Source of the DNA: Rhodovulum euryhalinum | GTDB lineage: Bacteria > Pseudomonadota > Alphaproteobacteria > Rhodobacterales > Rhodobacteraceae | Direction: 5' to 3' | DNA: 64,000 nt | NCBI RefSeq assembly: GCF_004342445.1 | Contig: NZ_SLWW01000003.1 | Coordinates: 186,001-250,000, forward strand | Part shown: positions 35,272 through 46,289 of the stretch, in pieces | Layout of the letters: each line of letters begins with the position of its first letter | Numbering within the stretch: position 1 is the stretch's first letter | Made by a program: the position numbers and the translations under genes | The notes under the pieces: generated by a model | Seen by the model: only the letters and a program-made list of their open reading frames with translations | Told to the model about the DNA's origin: nothing | Database searches by the model: none

Positions 35272-36453
35272 ATGAACACCGGCACCTATATCTCGGGGGC
35301 GGCGCACCTCTTGCTGATCGCATGGGTGCTGTTCGGCGGCCTGTTCTGGGTGCCGAAGCCGCGGCCGATGGAGGTGACGGACGTGACGATCCTGTCGGGC
35401 GAGGAGTTCGCGGCCCTGACCGCCCCGGCTGCGGCCCCGGTGCCGCCCGCGCAGCAGGTCGAGGCGCCCGAGGCCCCGGCGGTAACGCGCTCGCCCCGGC
35501 CGGCGCCTGCGCCGGAACGCCGCCCCGAACGCCCCGATCCGCCTGCGCCGCAGGAGACGTCCGAACCGGACGAGGCCCCGGACACCAGCGGCATCCAGCC
35601 CCCGCCCGAGGCCGAGGTGACCGAAACGCTGCCGCCGCTTGTCGCGCCGCCGCCCGTGACACCTGATGCCCCCGAGGCACCGGTCGTGGATACCGCCCCG
35701 CCGCGCCCTGCGCCCCGCGTCGCACCCGAGGCCGCGCCCGCCCCGCCCGAGGACGTGGCGATCGCCGAACAGCCCAGTCAGGCGATCCGCCCCGACGCGG
35801 CGGCGCCGACGCCCCCGCCCGAGGAAGTCGAGGAAACCGCTCCCGAAGAGGCGACGACCGAGATCGTCACCGAGGCCGAGGAACGTCCAGAGACCGGGCT
35901 GGCCATGGCCGCTTCGCCGCGCCCTCGCGCGCGTCCGGCCCGGCCCGGGCGCCCGTCTGTGACCGAACCTGCGACACAGCCCGCGCCCGCGCCCGAGACT
36001 GCCGCCGCGCCCGAACCCGCCCCGGCCGAGGATGCGCTGGCCGACGCGGTTGCCGGGGCCGTGGCCGATGCCCTTGCCGACAGCCCCGCCGAGCCGCCGC
36101 GCCCGGGCACGGGCACCGCCCGCACCGGCCCGCCGATGACCGCGGGCGAACGCGACGCGCTGCGGGTTTCGGTGGCGGCCTGCTGGAACGTGGGCTCGCT
36201 CTCGACCGAGGCGATGCGCACCAGCGTCGTGGTGGGCGTCGACATGGCCGAGAGCGGCAGGCCCGTGGTCGACTCGATCCGCCTGATCTCGTGGGAGGGC
36301 GGGTCCGAGGCCGCGGCGCGCCAGACCTACGAATCCGCACGCCGCGCGATCGTGCGATGTGGCGCCTCGGGCTTTCCGCTGCCGGTCGAGAAATACGACC
36401 AGTGGCGCGAGATCGAGATGACATTCAATCCCGAGAACATGAGGATCCGATAG
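35272..36453 (+). CDS. tolA: TolA-type energy transducer with Pro/Ala/Glu linker
   Basis: TolA spans the periplasm, coupling TolQR to TolB/Pal. The 393-residue product has one N-terminal membrane helix (GAAHLLLIAWVLFGGLFWV) and a C-terminal domain (about 285-393: LRVSVAACWNVGSLSTEAM to IEMTFNPENM) resembling TolA/TonB C-terminal domains. The middle is a long Pro/Ala/Glu-rich stretch instead of the Lys/Ala-rich helix known from E. coli. Identification rests on topology and position between tolR and tolB. Confidence 0.88.
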   Translation: MNTGTYISGAAHLLLIAWVLFGGLFWVPKPRPMEVTDVTILSGEEFAALTAPAAAPVPPAQQVEAPEAPAVTRSPRPAPAPERRPERPDPPAPQETSEPDEAPDTSGIQPPPEAEVTETLPPLVAPPPVTPDAPEAPVVDTAPPRPAPRVAPEAAPAPPEDVAIAEQPSQAIRPDAAAPTPPPEEVEETAPEEATTEIVTEAEERPETGLAMAASPRPRARPARPGRPSVTEPATQPAPAPETAAAPEPAPAEDALADAVAGAVADALADSPAEPPRPGTGTARTGPPMTAGERDALRVSVAACWNVGSLSTEAMRTSVVVGVDMAESGRPVVDSIRLISWEGGSEAAARQTYESARRAIVRCGASGFPLPVEKYDQWREIEMTFNPENMRIR

Positions 36454-37773
36454 ATGCTGCGCATTCTGACCCTGGCCCTTGCGATGGCGCTGGGCACGCT
36501 CCCGGCGCTGGCCCAGACCGGACCACTCCGTATCGAGATCGACGAGGGCGTGATCGAGCCCTTGCCCTTTGCCATCCCCGATTTCGTGGCCGAGAACGCC
36601 GCAGCGGCGGACTACGCGCAGAACATCGCCCGCGTCGTGGCCTCGGATCTGGCCGGCACGGGGCTTTTCCGCGAGATCCCGGCCGAGGCGCATCTGGCAA
36701 CCGTCACCAGCTTTGACAGCCCGGTGCAGTATTCCGACTGGAAGGCGATCAACGCCCAGGCGCTGATCACCGGCGCGGTGTCGGTCGACGGCAACGGCCG
36801 GCTCAACGTCAAGTTCCGCCTGCTCGACGTGTATTCCGAGGCGCCGCTGGGCGACGGGTTGCAGTTCGGCGGCCCGGCGGGCAGCTGGCGGCGCGTCGCG
36901 CACAAGGTGGCCGACCAGGTCTATGCCCGGATCACCGGCGAAGGTGGCTATTTCGACAGCCGACTGGTCTTCGTGTCGGAGGCCGGCCCCAAAAACGCCC
37001 GGCAGAAGCGGCTGGCGATCATGGATTACGACGGGGCGAACGCGCAGTTCCTGACGGATGCCTCGTCGATCGTGCTGGCGCCGCGCTTTTCGCCCACTGG
37101 TGACCGGGTGCTTTACACCAGCTACGAGACGGGATTCCCGCGCATCTACCTGCTGGACGTGGCGACCGCCGCGCGGCGCGCGCTGGATGAACAGCCCGGC
37201 ACCATGACCTTCGCGCCGCGCTTTGCGCCCGACGGGCGGCGGGTGGTGTTCTCGCTGTCCCAGGGCGGCAATACCGACCTGTTCGAACTTGACCTTGCCA
37301 GCGGGCGGCGCACGCGGCTGACCTCGGCTCCGTCGATCGAGACCGCGCCGAGCTTTTCGCCCGACGGCAGCCAGATCGTGTTCGAAAGCGACCGCTCGGG
37401 CACGCCGCAGCTTTACATCATGGCCGCCAACGGTGGCGAGGCGCAGCGGATTTCCTTCGGGCAGGGCCGCTATGGCACGCCCGTCTGGTCGCCGCGCGGC
37501 GACTACATCGCGTTCACCAAGCAAAGCCAGGGCCGGTTCCATATCGGCGTGATGCGCACCGACGGGTCCGAGGAACGCCTGCTGACCGCGTCGTTCCTGG
37601 ACGAGGGCCCGACCTGGTCGCCGAACGGCCGGGTCATCATGTTCACGCGCGAGACCTCGGGGGCGCAGGGGGCGCCTGCGCTCTATTCCGTCGACATCAC
37701 CGGGCGGAACCTGCGCCGCGTGCCCTTTGACGGCTCGGCCTCGGACCCGGCCTGGTCGCCGCTTCTGCCCTGA
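36454..37773 (+). CDS. tolB: Tol-Pal system beta-propeller protein TolB
   Basis: TolB is a periplasmic protein binding Pal and the peptidoglycan-associated complex. The 439-residue protein begins with a signal peptide ([18 protein letters not shown]), then an N-terminal domain ending near residue 160, and a beta-propeller of repeats with the pattern [45 protein letters not shown] and [13 protein letters not shown]. It starts immediately at the tolA stop. Confidence 0.96.
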   Translation: MLRILTLALAMALGTLPALAQTGPLRIEIDEGVIEPLPFAIPDFVAENAAAADYAQNIARVVASDLAGTGLFREIPAEAHLATVTSFDSPVQYSDWKAINAQALITGAVSVDGNGRLNVKFRLLDVYSEAPLGDGLQFGGPAGSWRRVAHKVADQVYARITGEGGYFDSRLVFVSEAGPKNARQKRLAIMDYDGANAQFLTDASSIVLAPRFSPTGDRVLYTSYETGFPRIYLLDVATAARRALDEQPGTMTFAPRFAPDGRRVVFSLSQGGNTDLFELDLASGRRTRLTSAPSIETAPSFSPDGSQIVFESDRSGTPQLYIMAANGGEAQRISFGQGRYGTPVWSPRGDYIAFTKQSQGRFHIGVMRTDGSEERLLTASFLDEGPTWSPNGRVIMFTRETSGAQGAPALYSVDITGRNLRRVPFDGSASDPAWSPLLP

Positions 37774-37851
37774 GACCCCACGTTTTCAAACCCGGAACCG
37801 GCTGATAGGATGTCCGCATCCGCCCGGCTTCGACAACAAGGGAAGACCCGA

Positions 37852-38364
37852 ATGACCCCGATTTCCAAGACCCTTCTCGTGGTGGCCGCGCTGGCCGTCG
37901 CCGGCTGTTCCAACCCCGACCGCTTTGGCGCGGGCAGCGGCGGTGCGGGCGCGGGGGCCGGTGCCTATGGCATGGACGGCTCGGCCTCGGACCCGCGCTC
38001 GGTCGCGTATTTCAACCAGACCGTGGGCGACCGCGTGCTGTTCGAGGTGGATCAGAGCTCGCTGACCGCCACCGCCCGCGCGACGCTCGAGGCGCAGGCG
38101 CGCTGGATGATCGACAACACCGAGTATTCCGCGACCATCGAAGGCCATGCCGACGAGCAGGGCACCCGCGAATACAACCTCGCCCTCGGCGCACGCCGGG
38201 CCAACGCGGTGCAGGAATACCTTGTTTCGCGCGGCGTCTCGCCGAACCGTCTGCGCACGGTCAGCTATGGCAAGGAACGCCCGATCGAGATCTGTTCCGA
38301 GGAATCCTGCTATGCCCAGAACCGCCGCGCGGTGACCGTGGTCGCGGCAGGCGCGGGGGTGTAA
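37852..38364 (+). CDS. pal: Peptidoglycan-associated lipoprotein Pal
   Basis: Pal is an outer-membrane lipoprotein that binds peptidoglycan and TolB. The 170-residue product has a lipoprotein signal (TLLVVAALAVAGC, lipid Cys near 19), a Gly/Ala-rich linker, and an OmpA-like domain with VLFEVDQSSLT and EGHADEQGTREYNLALGARRA motifs. ATG 37852 is chosen over an upstream in-frame start at 37810 because it gives a proper lipoprotein signal. Confidence 0.96.
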   Translation: MTPISKTLLVVAALAVAGCSNPDRFGAGSGGAGAGAGAYGMDGSASDPRSVAYFNQTVGDRVLFEVDQSSLTATARATLEAQARWMIDNTEYSATIEGHADEQGTREYNLALGARRANAVQEYLVSRGVSPNRLRTVSYGKERPIEICSEESCYAQNRRAVTVVAAGAGV

Positions 38365-38373
38365 GGAGAAACC

Positions 38374-39207
38374 ATGCGGATCGCCGCCGTTCTGTTGACC
38401 GTCTCGCTTGCGCTGGCGGTGCCCCCGCCCGCCGCCGCCCAGGCGCGCGACGAGACCCTGGCCGACATCCGTCAGGAGATGTCGGTGCTTTATGTCGAGA
38501 TCCAGAGGTTGAAGCGCGAGCTTTCGACCACCGGAGCCCCCGGCGCGACGATCGCGGGCGGCTCGGCGCTGGAACGGATCGACGCGATCGAGCAGGAATT
38601 GCAGCGGTTGACCTCGAAGACCGAAGAACTGGAATTCCGCATCCAGAAGATCGTCGAGGACGGCACGCGGCGGATCGGCGATCTGGAATTCCGGCTGGTC
38701 GAGCTGGAAGGCGGCGATGTCAGCCAGCTGGGCGAGACGACGACGCTGGGCGGCGCGGGGATGGCGACGCCCGCGCCGGCGCTGATCTCTCCCGCCCCCG
38801 ATACGCAGGGCGGGGCCCAACTCGCAGTGGGTGAAAAGGCGGATTTCGACGCGGCGAAGGCCGCGCTCGACGCGGGCGACGGCGCGGCTGCGGCCGACCG
38901 CTTTGCGGCCTTCACCGAGACCTATCCGGGCAGCCCGCTATCGGGCGAGGCGCATTTCCTGCGCGGCGAGGCGCTGAGCGCCGAGGGCGACACCTCGACC
39001 GCGGCGCGGGCCTATCTCGACAGCTTTTCCGGCAGTCCCGACGGACCCCGGGCGGCCGAGGCGCTGTTCAAGCTGGGGCTCGCGCTTGACGCCCTGGGCC
39101 AGCGGCGCGAGGCCTGCGTGACCCTGGGCGAGGTCGGCACCCGTTTTCCGGGCAGTGCCGAGGCGCAGGATGCGGACGCCGCGATGGATTCCATCGGGTG
39201 CAACTAG
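38374..39207 (+). CDS. cpoB: Cell division coordinator CpoB (YbgF)
   Basis: CpoB is a periplasmic TPR protein that coordinates peptidoglycan synthesis with Tol-Pal constriction. The 277-residue product has a signal peptide (AAVLLTVSLALAVPPPAAAQ), a coiled-coil with IEQELQRLTSKTEELEFRIQ (about 70-90), an Ala/Pro linker and C-terminal TPRs (DAAKAALDAGDGAAAADRF, EAHFLRGEALSAEGDTST, AEALFKLGLALDALGQRRE). Its 3' end overlaps tilS by 10 nt. Confidence 0.92.
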   Translation: MRIAAVLLTVSLALAVPPPAAAQARDETLADIRQEMSVLYVEIQRLKRELSTTGAPGATIAGGSALERIDAIEQELQRLTSKTEELEFRIQKIVEDGTRRIGDLEFRLVELEGGDVSQLGETTTLGGAGMATPAPALISPAPDTQGGAQLAVGEKADFDAAKAALDAGDGAAAADRFAAFTETYPGSPLSGEAHFLRGEALSAEGDTSTAARAYLDSFSGSPDGPRAAEALFKLGLALDALGQRREACVTLGEVGTRFPGSAEAQDADAAMDSIGCN

Positions 39208-40433
39208 GCCCCGTCGCCCAGGCGCTGGAGGCGGCACTGGTCGCGTCCTGCCCGGGCGACGCGCCGCTCGGACTGGCGGTTTCCGGGGGCGGGGATTCCA
39301 TGGCGCTGCTCTGCGCCGCGGCGGAACGGTCCGGGCCGCCGGTTCTTGCCGTCACCGTCGATCACGGCCTCCGGCCCGAGGCGCGGGACGAGGCGCGGTT
39401 CGTTGCCGACACCTGCGCGCGGCTCGGCGTGGCCCACACGACGCTCTGCTGGCAGGGCTGGGACGGTTCGGGCAACCTGCAGGATGCCGCGCGGCGGGCG
39501 CGCTACCGGCTGATCGCGGACTGGGCGGCCGGGCAGGGGATCGCCCATGTCGCGCTTGGCCATAACCGCGACGATCAGGCCGAGACGCTGCTGATGCGGC
39601 TGGCACGCGGGGCGGGGGTGGATGGGCTGTCGGCCATGGCGCCCGCGCGGCAAAGCCTGGGCGTGACGTGGTTGCGGCCCTTCCTTGGCCTTGGCCGCGC
39701 GGATCTGCGCGCGTTCCTTGACGAACGTGGCCAGCGCTGGATCGAGGATCCATCGAACGAGGATACGCGTTTCGGCCGGGTGCAGGCGCGCCGCGCGCTC
39801 GACGTGCTGGCGCCGCTTGGGATCACCGCCGAGGGGCTGGCGGCGGCTGCGGCGCGGATGGCCTCGGCCCGCGCCGCGCTTGACGTCGCGACGCGGGAGG
39901 CTGCGACCCGCCTCGCGTGCGAGGATCGTGGCGACGTGGTGATCGACCGCGCCGGACTTGCCGCATTGTCCGACGAGATCGCCCGGCGATTGCTTTTCGC
40001 GGCGCTCGCATGGGTGGCCACGGCCGAGTATCCGCCGCGGGCCGAGGCGCTGGCCGACACAATGGCCGCGCTGATCACTGCGCCCCGCGCCACCCTGCAC
40101 GGCTGCCTGATCGCCCGCCACGGCGACCGCCTGCGCCTGTCGCGCGAGCCGGCGGCGGTGGCCGGGAAGACCGCGCCCGCGGGTGCGGCCTGGGACGGGC
40201 GCTGGCGGATGGACGGTCCCGCGGTGCCGGGGGACGAGATCCGCGCGCTGGGCGAGGCGGGGCTTGGTCTGTGCCCCGAGTGGCGCGCCAGCGGGCTGCC
40301 GCGCGCCTCGCTGATCGCCTCGCCGTCGGTCTGGCGGGGCGGGGCGCTGATCGCCGCGCCGCTTGCCGGGTTCGGCAACGGCTGGCAGGCGCGGGTCACG
40401 ACATCGTTAAGGGCGCGGATAGTCTCGCATTGA
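39198..40433 (+). CDS. tilS: tRNA(Ile)-lysidine synthase
   Basis: TilS modifies C34 of tRNA-Ile(CAU) to lysidine with ATP and lysine, essential for AUA decoding. The 411-residue protein has the PP-loop ATP motif (AVSGGGDSMALLCAAA) and family motifs VDHGLRPEARDEA, GHNRDDQAETLLMRLARG, and WIEDPSNED. The GTG 39198 start overlaps the cpoB stop, implying coupling. It lies between cpoB and ftsH, a common neighbourhood. Confidence 0.95.
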   Translation: MQLGPVAQALEAALVASCPGDAPLGLAVSGGGDSMALLCAAAERSGPPVLAVTVDHGLRPEARDEARFVADTCARLGVAHTTLCWQGWDGSGNLQDAARRARYRLIADWAAGQGIAHVALGHNRDDQAETLLMRLARGAGVDGLSAMAPARQSLGVTWLRPFLGLGRADLRAFLDERGQRWIEDPSNEDTRFGRVQARRALDVLAPLGITAEGLAAAAARMASARAALDVATREAATRLACEDRGDVVIDRAGLAALSDEIARRLLFAALAWVATAEYPPRAEALADTMAALITAPRATLHGCLIARHGDRLRLSREPAAVAGKTAPAGAAWDGRWRMDGPAVPGDEIRALGEAGLGLCPEWRASGLPRASLIASPSVWRGGALIAAPLAGFGNGWQARVTTSLRARIVSH

Positions 40434-40457
40434 ACATGGTGGCGCGATCGCTATCTT
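40430..40457 (+). promoter_or_regulatory. Candidate ftsH promoter
   Basis: TTGAAC (40430-40435), overlapping the tilS stop, and TATCTT (40452-40457) are spaced 16 nt apart and lie 57 nt before the ftsH start. The TTGAA-type -35 also loosely fits heat-shock sigma promoters, which would suit ftsH, but this is inference. Confidence 0.35.
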
Positions 40458-40513
40458 AGGCGGACGGTGGCGCTCGGTCGGTGCGACCGTGCCGACAAAT
40501 CAAGGAGAATGCC

Positions 40514-42424
<1,911 letters not shown>

Positions 42425-42439
42425 GGCCGCTATTCCATG

Positions 42440-42476
42440 AAGGCCCGCCACGCGCATCCGCCGCGGCGGGCCTTTT
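42440..42476 (+). terminator. Rho-independent terminator after ftsH
   Basis: AAGGCCCGCC (42440-42449), a 15-nt loop, and GGCGGGCCTT (42465-42474) followed by a TTTT run (42473-42476), 16 nt after the ftsH stop. Confidence 0.8.
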
Positions 42477-42481
42477 CATGC

Positions 42482-42687
42482 GCGCCTGCGAGAACAGGCG
42501 CCTGCGGCGCATACCCTTGCCTGCGCGGCCCGTTCAGGGCGGCACCTGCGGAGTGCCGCCAAGACGACACGCAGGGACCGACACCTTGCAGATGCCGGGA
42601 CGGGGGATGGACGCTGCGAAAAAGGCGCTTTGACGGCGGCGGAGAAACGCTATGTCAGGGGCGCAGGGACTGAAAGGTCCCGGGACC
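42482..42687 (+). promoter_or_regulatory. Structured leader upstream of fhs
   Basis: The stretch between ftsH and fhs contains perfect hairpins GCGCCTG-CGAGAA-CAGGCGC (42482-42501) and GGCGGCAC-CTGCGGA-GTGCCGCC (42538-42560), then a 12-nt palindrome GGTCCCGGGACC (42676-42687) close to the GGAGGAG ribosome site of fhs. It does not match a riboswitch class I can recognise by eye. Some of it could simply be promoter and attenuation structure. Confidence 0.35.
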
Positions 42688-42704
42688 GAGGGAGGAGAAC
42701 CGCA

Positions 42705-44381
42705 ATGGCCCACAAGACCGACATAGAGATCGCCCGCGCGGCGACCAAGCGCCCGATCCGGGAGATCGGCGCAAAGCTGGGAATCCCCGAGGCGGACCTG
42801 CTGCCCTATGGCCATGACAAGGCCAAGGTCGGCGCCGACTTCATCGCCGGGCTGAAGGACCGCCCGAACGGCAAGCTGATCCTGGTGACCGCGATCAACC
42901 CCACGCCCGCGGGCGAGGGCAAGACCACGACGACGGTGGGCCTGGGCGACGGGCTGGCGCGGATCGGCAAGACATCCGCGATCTGCATCCGCGAGGCGTC
43001 GCTCGGCCCCTGTTTCGGGATGAAGGGGGGGGCTGCGGGCGGCGGCTATGCCCAGGTCGTGCCGATGGAGGACATGAACCTTCACTTCACCGGCGATTTT
43101 CACGCGATCACCAGCGCGCACAATCTGCTCTCCGCGATGATCGACAACCACATCTACTGGGGCAACGCGCTGGGAATCGACCAGCGCCGCGTGACCTGGC
43201 GCCGGGTGATGGACATGAACGACCGGGCGCTGCGCGACATCGTCTGCTCGCTGGGGGGCGTGGCGAACGGCTTTCCCCGCCAGACCGGGTTCGACATCAC
43301 GGTCGCCTCCGAGGTCATGGCGATCCTTTGCCTTGCGACGGATATCCACGATCTTCAGCGGCGGCTGGGCGACATAATCGTGGGCTATACAAGCGACCGT
43401 AGCCCGGTCCATGCCCGCGATCTGAAGGCCGATGGCGCGATGACCGTGCTGCTGAAGGACGCGCTGCAGCCGAACCTGGTGCAGACGCTGGAGAACACGC
43501 CGGCTTTCGTCCATGGCGGGCCGTTTGCCAACATCGCCCATGGTTGCAACTCGGTGATGGCGACCACGACCGCGCTGAAGCTGGCGGATTACGTGGTGAC
43601 CGAGGCGGGCTTCGGGGCCGATCTGGGCGCCGAGAAGTTCATGAACATCAAGTGCCGCAAGGCCGGTCTGGCGCCCGCCGCGGTGGTGATCGTGGCGACC
43701 GTGCGCGCGCTCAAGATGAATGGCGGCGTGGCCAAGGCCGATCTGGGGGCCGAGAACGTCGCGGCGGTCACGGCGGGCTGTGCGAACCTTGGCCGGCATA
43801 TCGAGAACGTGAAATCCTTCGGGGTGCCCGCGGTCGTGGCGATCAACCATTTCGCCGGCGATACCGAGGCCGAGATCGCCGCGGTGCAGGAGTACGTCGC
43901 GCATCAGGGCAGCGAGGCGATCCTGTGCAGGCACTGGGCCGATGGCAGCGCGGGGATCGAGGCGCTGGCGCATCGGGTGGTCGCCCTGGCCGAGGCGGAC
44001 CATCACGGCTTTGCGCCGCTCTATCCCGACGAGATGAGCCTGTTCCACAAGATCGAGACCATCGCGAACCGCATCTACCGCGCGGGCGAGGTGATCGCCG
44101 ACAAGAAGATCCGCGACCAGTTGCACGCCTGGGAACAAGAGGGTTATGGCGACCTGCCGATCTGCATGGCCAAGACGCAGTATTCCTTCACCACCGACCC
44201 CAACGTCCGCGGGGCGCCCGAGGGCCATTCGGTCCCCGTCCGCGAGGTGCGGCTGGCGGCCGGGGCCGGTTTCGTCGTGGCGATCTGCGGCGAGATCATG
44301 ACCATGCCGGGCCTGCCCAGCAAACCGGCGGCCGAGACGATCGGGCTGAACGACATGGGCCAGATCGAGGGGCTGTTCTGA
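42705..44381 (+). CDS. fhs: Formate--tetrahydrofolate ligase
   Basis: Fhs makes 10-formyl-THF from formate, THF and ATP, feeding one-carbon metabolism. The 558-residue protein carries the P-loop-like [18 protein letters not shown] motif, the folate-site [20 protein letters not shown] segment and the [20 protein letters not shown] motif. ATG 42705 has a strong GGAGGAG site. It is followed by a chorismate mutase and folD, with which it forms a C1 operon. Confidence 0.96.
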   Translation: MAHKTDIEIARAATKRPIREIGAKLGIPEADLLPYGHDKAKVGADFIAGLKDRPNGKLILVTAINPTPAGEGKTTTTVGLGDGLARIGKTSAICIREASLGPCFGMKGGAAGGGYAQVVPMEDMNLHFTGDFHAITSAHNLLSAMIDNHIYWGNALGIDQRRVTWRRVMDMNDRALRDIVCSLGGVANGFPRQTGFDITVASEVMAILCLATDIHDLQRRLGDIIVGYTSDRSPVHARDLKADGAMTVLLKDALQPNLVQTLENTPAFVHGGPFANIAHGCNSVMATTTALKLADYVVTEAGFGADLGAEKFMNIKCRKAGLAPAAVVIVATVRALKMNGGVAKADLGAENVAAVTAGCANLGRHIENVKSFGVPAVVAINHFAGDTEAEIAAVQEYVAHQGSEAILCRHWADGSAGIEALAHRVVALAEADHHGFAPLYPDEMSLFHKIETIANRIYRAGEVIADKKIRDQLHAWEQEGYGDLPICMAKTQYSFTTDPNVRGAPEGHSVPVREVRLAAGAGFVVAICGEIMTMPGLPSKPAAETIGLNDMGQIEGLF

Positions 44382-44451
44382 GGGCTGCATTGCGAGCCGG
44401 CCGCGCCCGCGTTAACACGGGCCGGACTGACTGACGCGAAGAGGAGTGCCG

Positions 44452-44760
44452 ATGATCCCGCCCGAAGACTGCCGGAACATGGCCGAATTGCGGGCCCAGA
44501 TCGACGCCCTGGATGCCGATCTGGTTGCACGCCTCGCGGAACGCGCGCGCTATATCGACCGGGCGGCGGAGCTGAAACCCGCCGAAGGGTTGCCCGCCCG
44601 GATTGGCCCGCGGATCGACGATGTGATCCGCAAGGTCCGCGCGCGGGCGGGCGAAGAGGGGCTGGACCCCGAGCTGGCAGAGCGGCTCTGGCGCGAACTG
44701 ATCGAATGGGCGATCCGCCGGGAAGAGGTGGCGATGGGACACAGGAAGGAACGGGCATGA
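44452..44760 (+). CDS. AroQ-type chorismate mutase domain protein
   Basis: The 102-residue protein has the helical AroQ pattern: [26 protein letters not shown], then [23 protein letters not shown], then [16 protein letters not shown]. It contains the conserved Arg and Lys spacings expected of monofunctional chorismate mutases, which convert chorismate to prephenate. Some small members instead act on isochorismate in salicylate pathways, so the reaction is not certain. It is coupled to folD by a 4-nt overlap. Confidence 0.8.
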   Translation: MIPPEDCRNMAELRAQIDALDADLVARLAERARYIDRAAELKPAEGLPARIGPRIDDVIRKVRARAGEEGLDPELAERLWRELIEWAIRREEVAMGHRKERA

Positions 44761-45659
44761 GTGCCGAGATCATCGACGGCAAGGCCTTTGCGGCCACGAT
44801 TCGCGGCAAGGTGGCCGAGCAGGTCCGCCACCTGCAGGACGGGCACGGGGTGACCCCGGGGCTTGCCGTGGTGCTGGTGGGCGAGGATCCGGCCAGCCAG
44901 GTCTATGTGCGCAACAAGGGCCAGCAGACCGAAGAGGCCGGAATGGCCTCTTTCGAGCACCGGTTGCCCGCCGATACCTCCGAAAAGGATCTGCTTGCGC
45001 TGATCGCCCGGCTGAACGCGGCCCCCGCGGTCCACGGAATTCTGGTTCAGTTGCCGCTGCCCGATCACATCGACTCGGCCAAGGTCATCAACGCGATCGA
45101 CCCCGCCAAGGATGTCGACGGCTTTCACATCTCGAACGTCGGGCTGCTGGCGACGGGACAGAAGGCGCTGGTACCCTGCACGCCGCTGGGCTGCCTGATG
45201 TTGCTGCGCGACCGGCTGGGGTCACTGGCAGGGATGGATGCGGTTGTGGTCGGCCGGTCGAACATCGTGGGCAAGCCGATGGCGCAGCTTCTGCTGCGCG
45301 ACAGCGCCACGGTGACCATCGCCCATTCGCGCACCCGCGATCTGGCCGAGACCTGCCGCCGGGCGGATATCCTGGTCGCCGCGGTCGGCCGGCCCGAGAT
45401 GATCCCCGGCGACTGGGTGAAACCGGGTGCCACCGTGATCGACGTCGGCATCAACCGCATCCCCGCGCCCGAGCGGGGCGAGGGAAAGTCGCGGCTGGTG
45501 GGCGACGTTCATTTCGACAGCGCCGCGCAGGTCGCGGGCGCGATCACGCCGGTGCCGGGGGGCGTGGGGCCGATGACCATCGCCTGCCTGCTGGCCAATA
45601 CCGTCACCGCCTGCTGCCGCGCCCATGGCCTGGCCGAGCCCGAGGGGCTGACGGCCTGA
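44757..45659 (+). CDS. folD: Bifunctional methylenetetrahydrofolate dehydrogenase/cyclohydrolase
   Basis: FolD interconverts 5,10-methylene-, methenyl- and 10-formyl-THF with NADP. The 300-residue protein has the [16 protein letters not shown] active-site stretch with the catalytic Lys, [19 protein letters not shown] and the C-terminal [15 protein letters not shown] motif. ATG 44757 overlaps the chorismate mutase stop. With fhs it completes the 10-formyl-THF to methylene-THF route. Confidence 0.96.
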   Translation: MSAEIIDGKAFAATIRGKVAEQVRHLQDGHGVTPGLAVVLVGEDPASQVYVRNKGQQTEEAGMASFEHRLPADTSEKDLLALIARLNAAPAVHGILVQLPLPDHIDSAKVINAIDPAKDVDGFHISNVGLLATGQKALVPCTPLGCLMLLRDRLGSLAGMDAVVVGRSNIVGKPMAQLLLRDSATVTIAHSRTRDLAETCRRADILVAAVGRPEMIPGDWVKPGATVIDVGINRIPAPERGEGKSRLVGDVHFDSAAQVAGAITPVPGGVGPMTIACLLANTVTACCRAHGLAEPEGLTA

Positions 45660-45665
45660 CCGCGG

Positions 45666-46100
45666 TCAGGGTGCGACCGGCACCATCGTCCCCAGCAGCG
45701 TCGCCACATGGCGGCGCTCCGTGCCGTCCTCGGCATGGACATCGGCGCGCACCACCATCAGCCGCCGGCCGGCACGCACCACCTCGCCGCACGCGATCAG
45801 CCGTGTGCCGCGCGCGGGCGCGAGCAGGTGGATCGTCATTTCCGAGGTGACGACCTCGTGCTGCCCGGGCATCAGGCTCAGCGCCGCATAGCCGCCCGCG
45901 CTGTCGCCCAGTGCAAAGGTGAACCCGGCATGGGCCATGCCCTGCTGCTGGCCGAATTCCGCCCGGATCGGCGCGGCGATTTCGATCCTGCCGGGAGTCA
46001 GCAAGATGATCTCGGCCCCGAGGCTTTGCATCATGCCCTGACGTGCAAAGCTGGTTCTGACCGTTTCGGCAAAGTCGGGGTTGCGCGGGGCGTGAGACAT
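45666..46100 (-). CDS. PaaI/hot-dog-fold thioesterase
   Basis: The 144-residue protein resembles PaaI-type acyl-CoA thioesterases, with the EFGQQQGMAHAGFTFALGDS segment containing the family GMxHGG-like turn and catalytic Asp/Glu region. ATG 46100 is chosen; an upstream in-frame start at 46154 adds 18 unconserved residues. It is convergent with folD (7 nt apart) and divergent from the LytTR gene. The acyl substrate is unknown. Confidence 0.82.
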   Translation of the reverse strand: MSHAPRNPDFAETVRTSFARQGMMQSLGAEIILLTPGRIEIAAPIRAEFGQQQGMAHAGFTFALGDSAGGYAALSLMPGQHEVVTSEMTIHLLAPARGTRLIACGEVVRAGRRLMVVRADVHAEDGTERRHVATLLGTMVPVAP

Positions 46101-46193
46101 GAGGACCGGGCCTTTCGTTCGGGTGCCGCTCAACGCTAGGACGGTTCGCCCCAACCATACAAGTCATTGAAAAGAAGGGGTTGCGTTAACCCT

Positions 46194-46265
46194 CCGGTTG
46201 AGGCACTTTTTCGGGTAGTTAATTTTATTTCGTGCTCGTTTGCCGAGTGCCGTTTCGTGAAACGG
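46194..46265 (+). promoter_or_regulatory. AT-rich promoter region of the LytTR gene with repeats
   Basis: Only 27 of 60 bases at 46201-46260 are G/C, far below the surroundings. TTGAGG (46198-46203) and TAATTT (46220-46225), 16 nt apart, form a possible promoter. GTTGAG (46197) and GTTAAT (46218) start 21 nt apart, resembling the spacing of LytTR direct-repeat sites. CCGTTTC (46250-46256), 2 nt, GAAACGG (46259-46265) is a perfect inverted repeat. Assignment to autoregulation is inference. Confidence 0.4.
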
Positions 46266-46289
46266 GTGTGTTGCAAGAGAGTATTCAAA

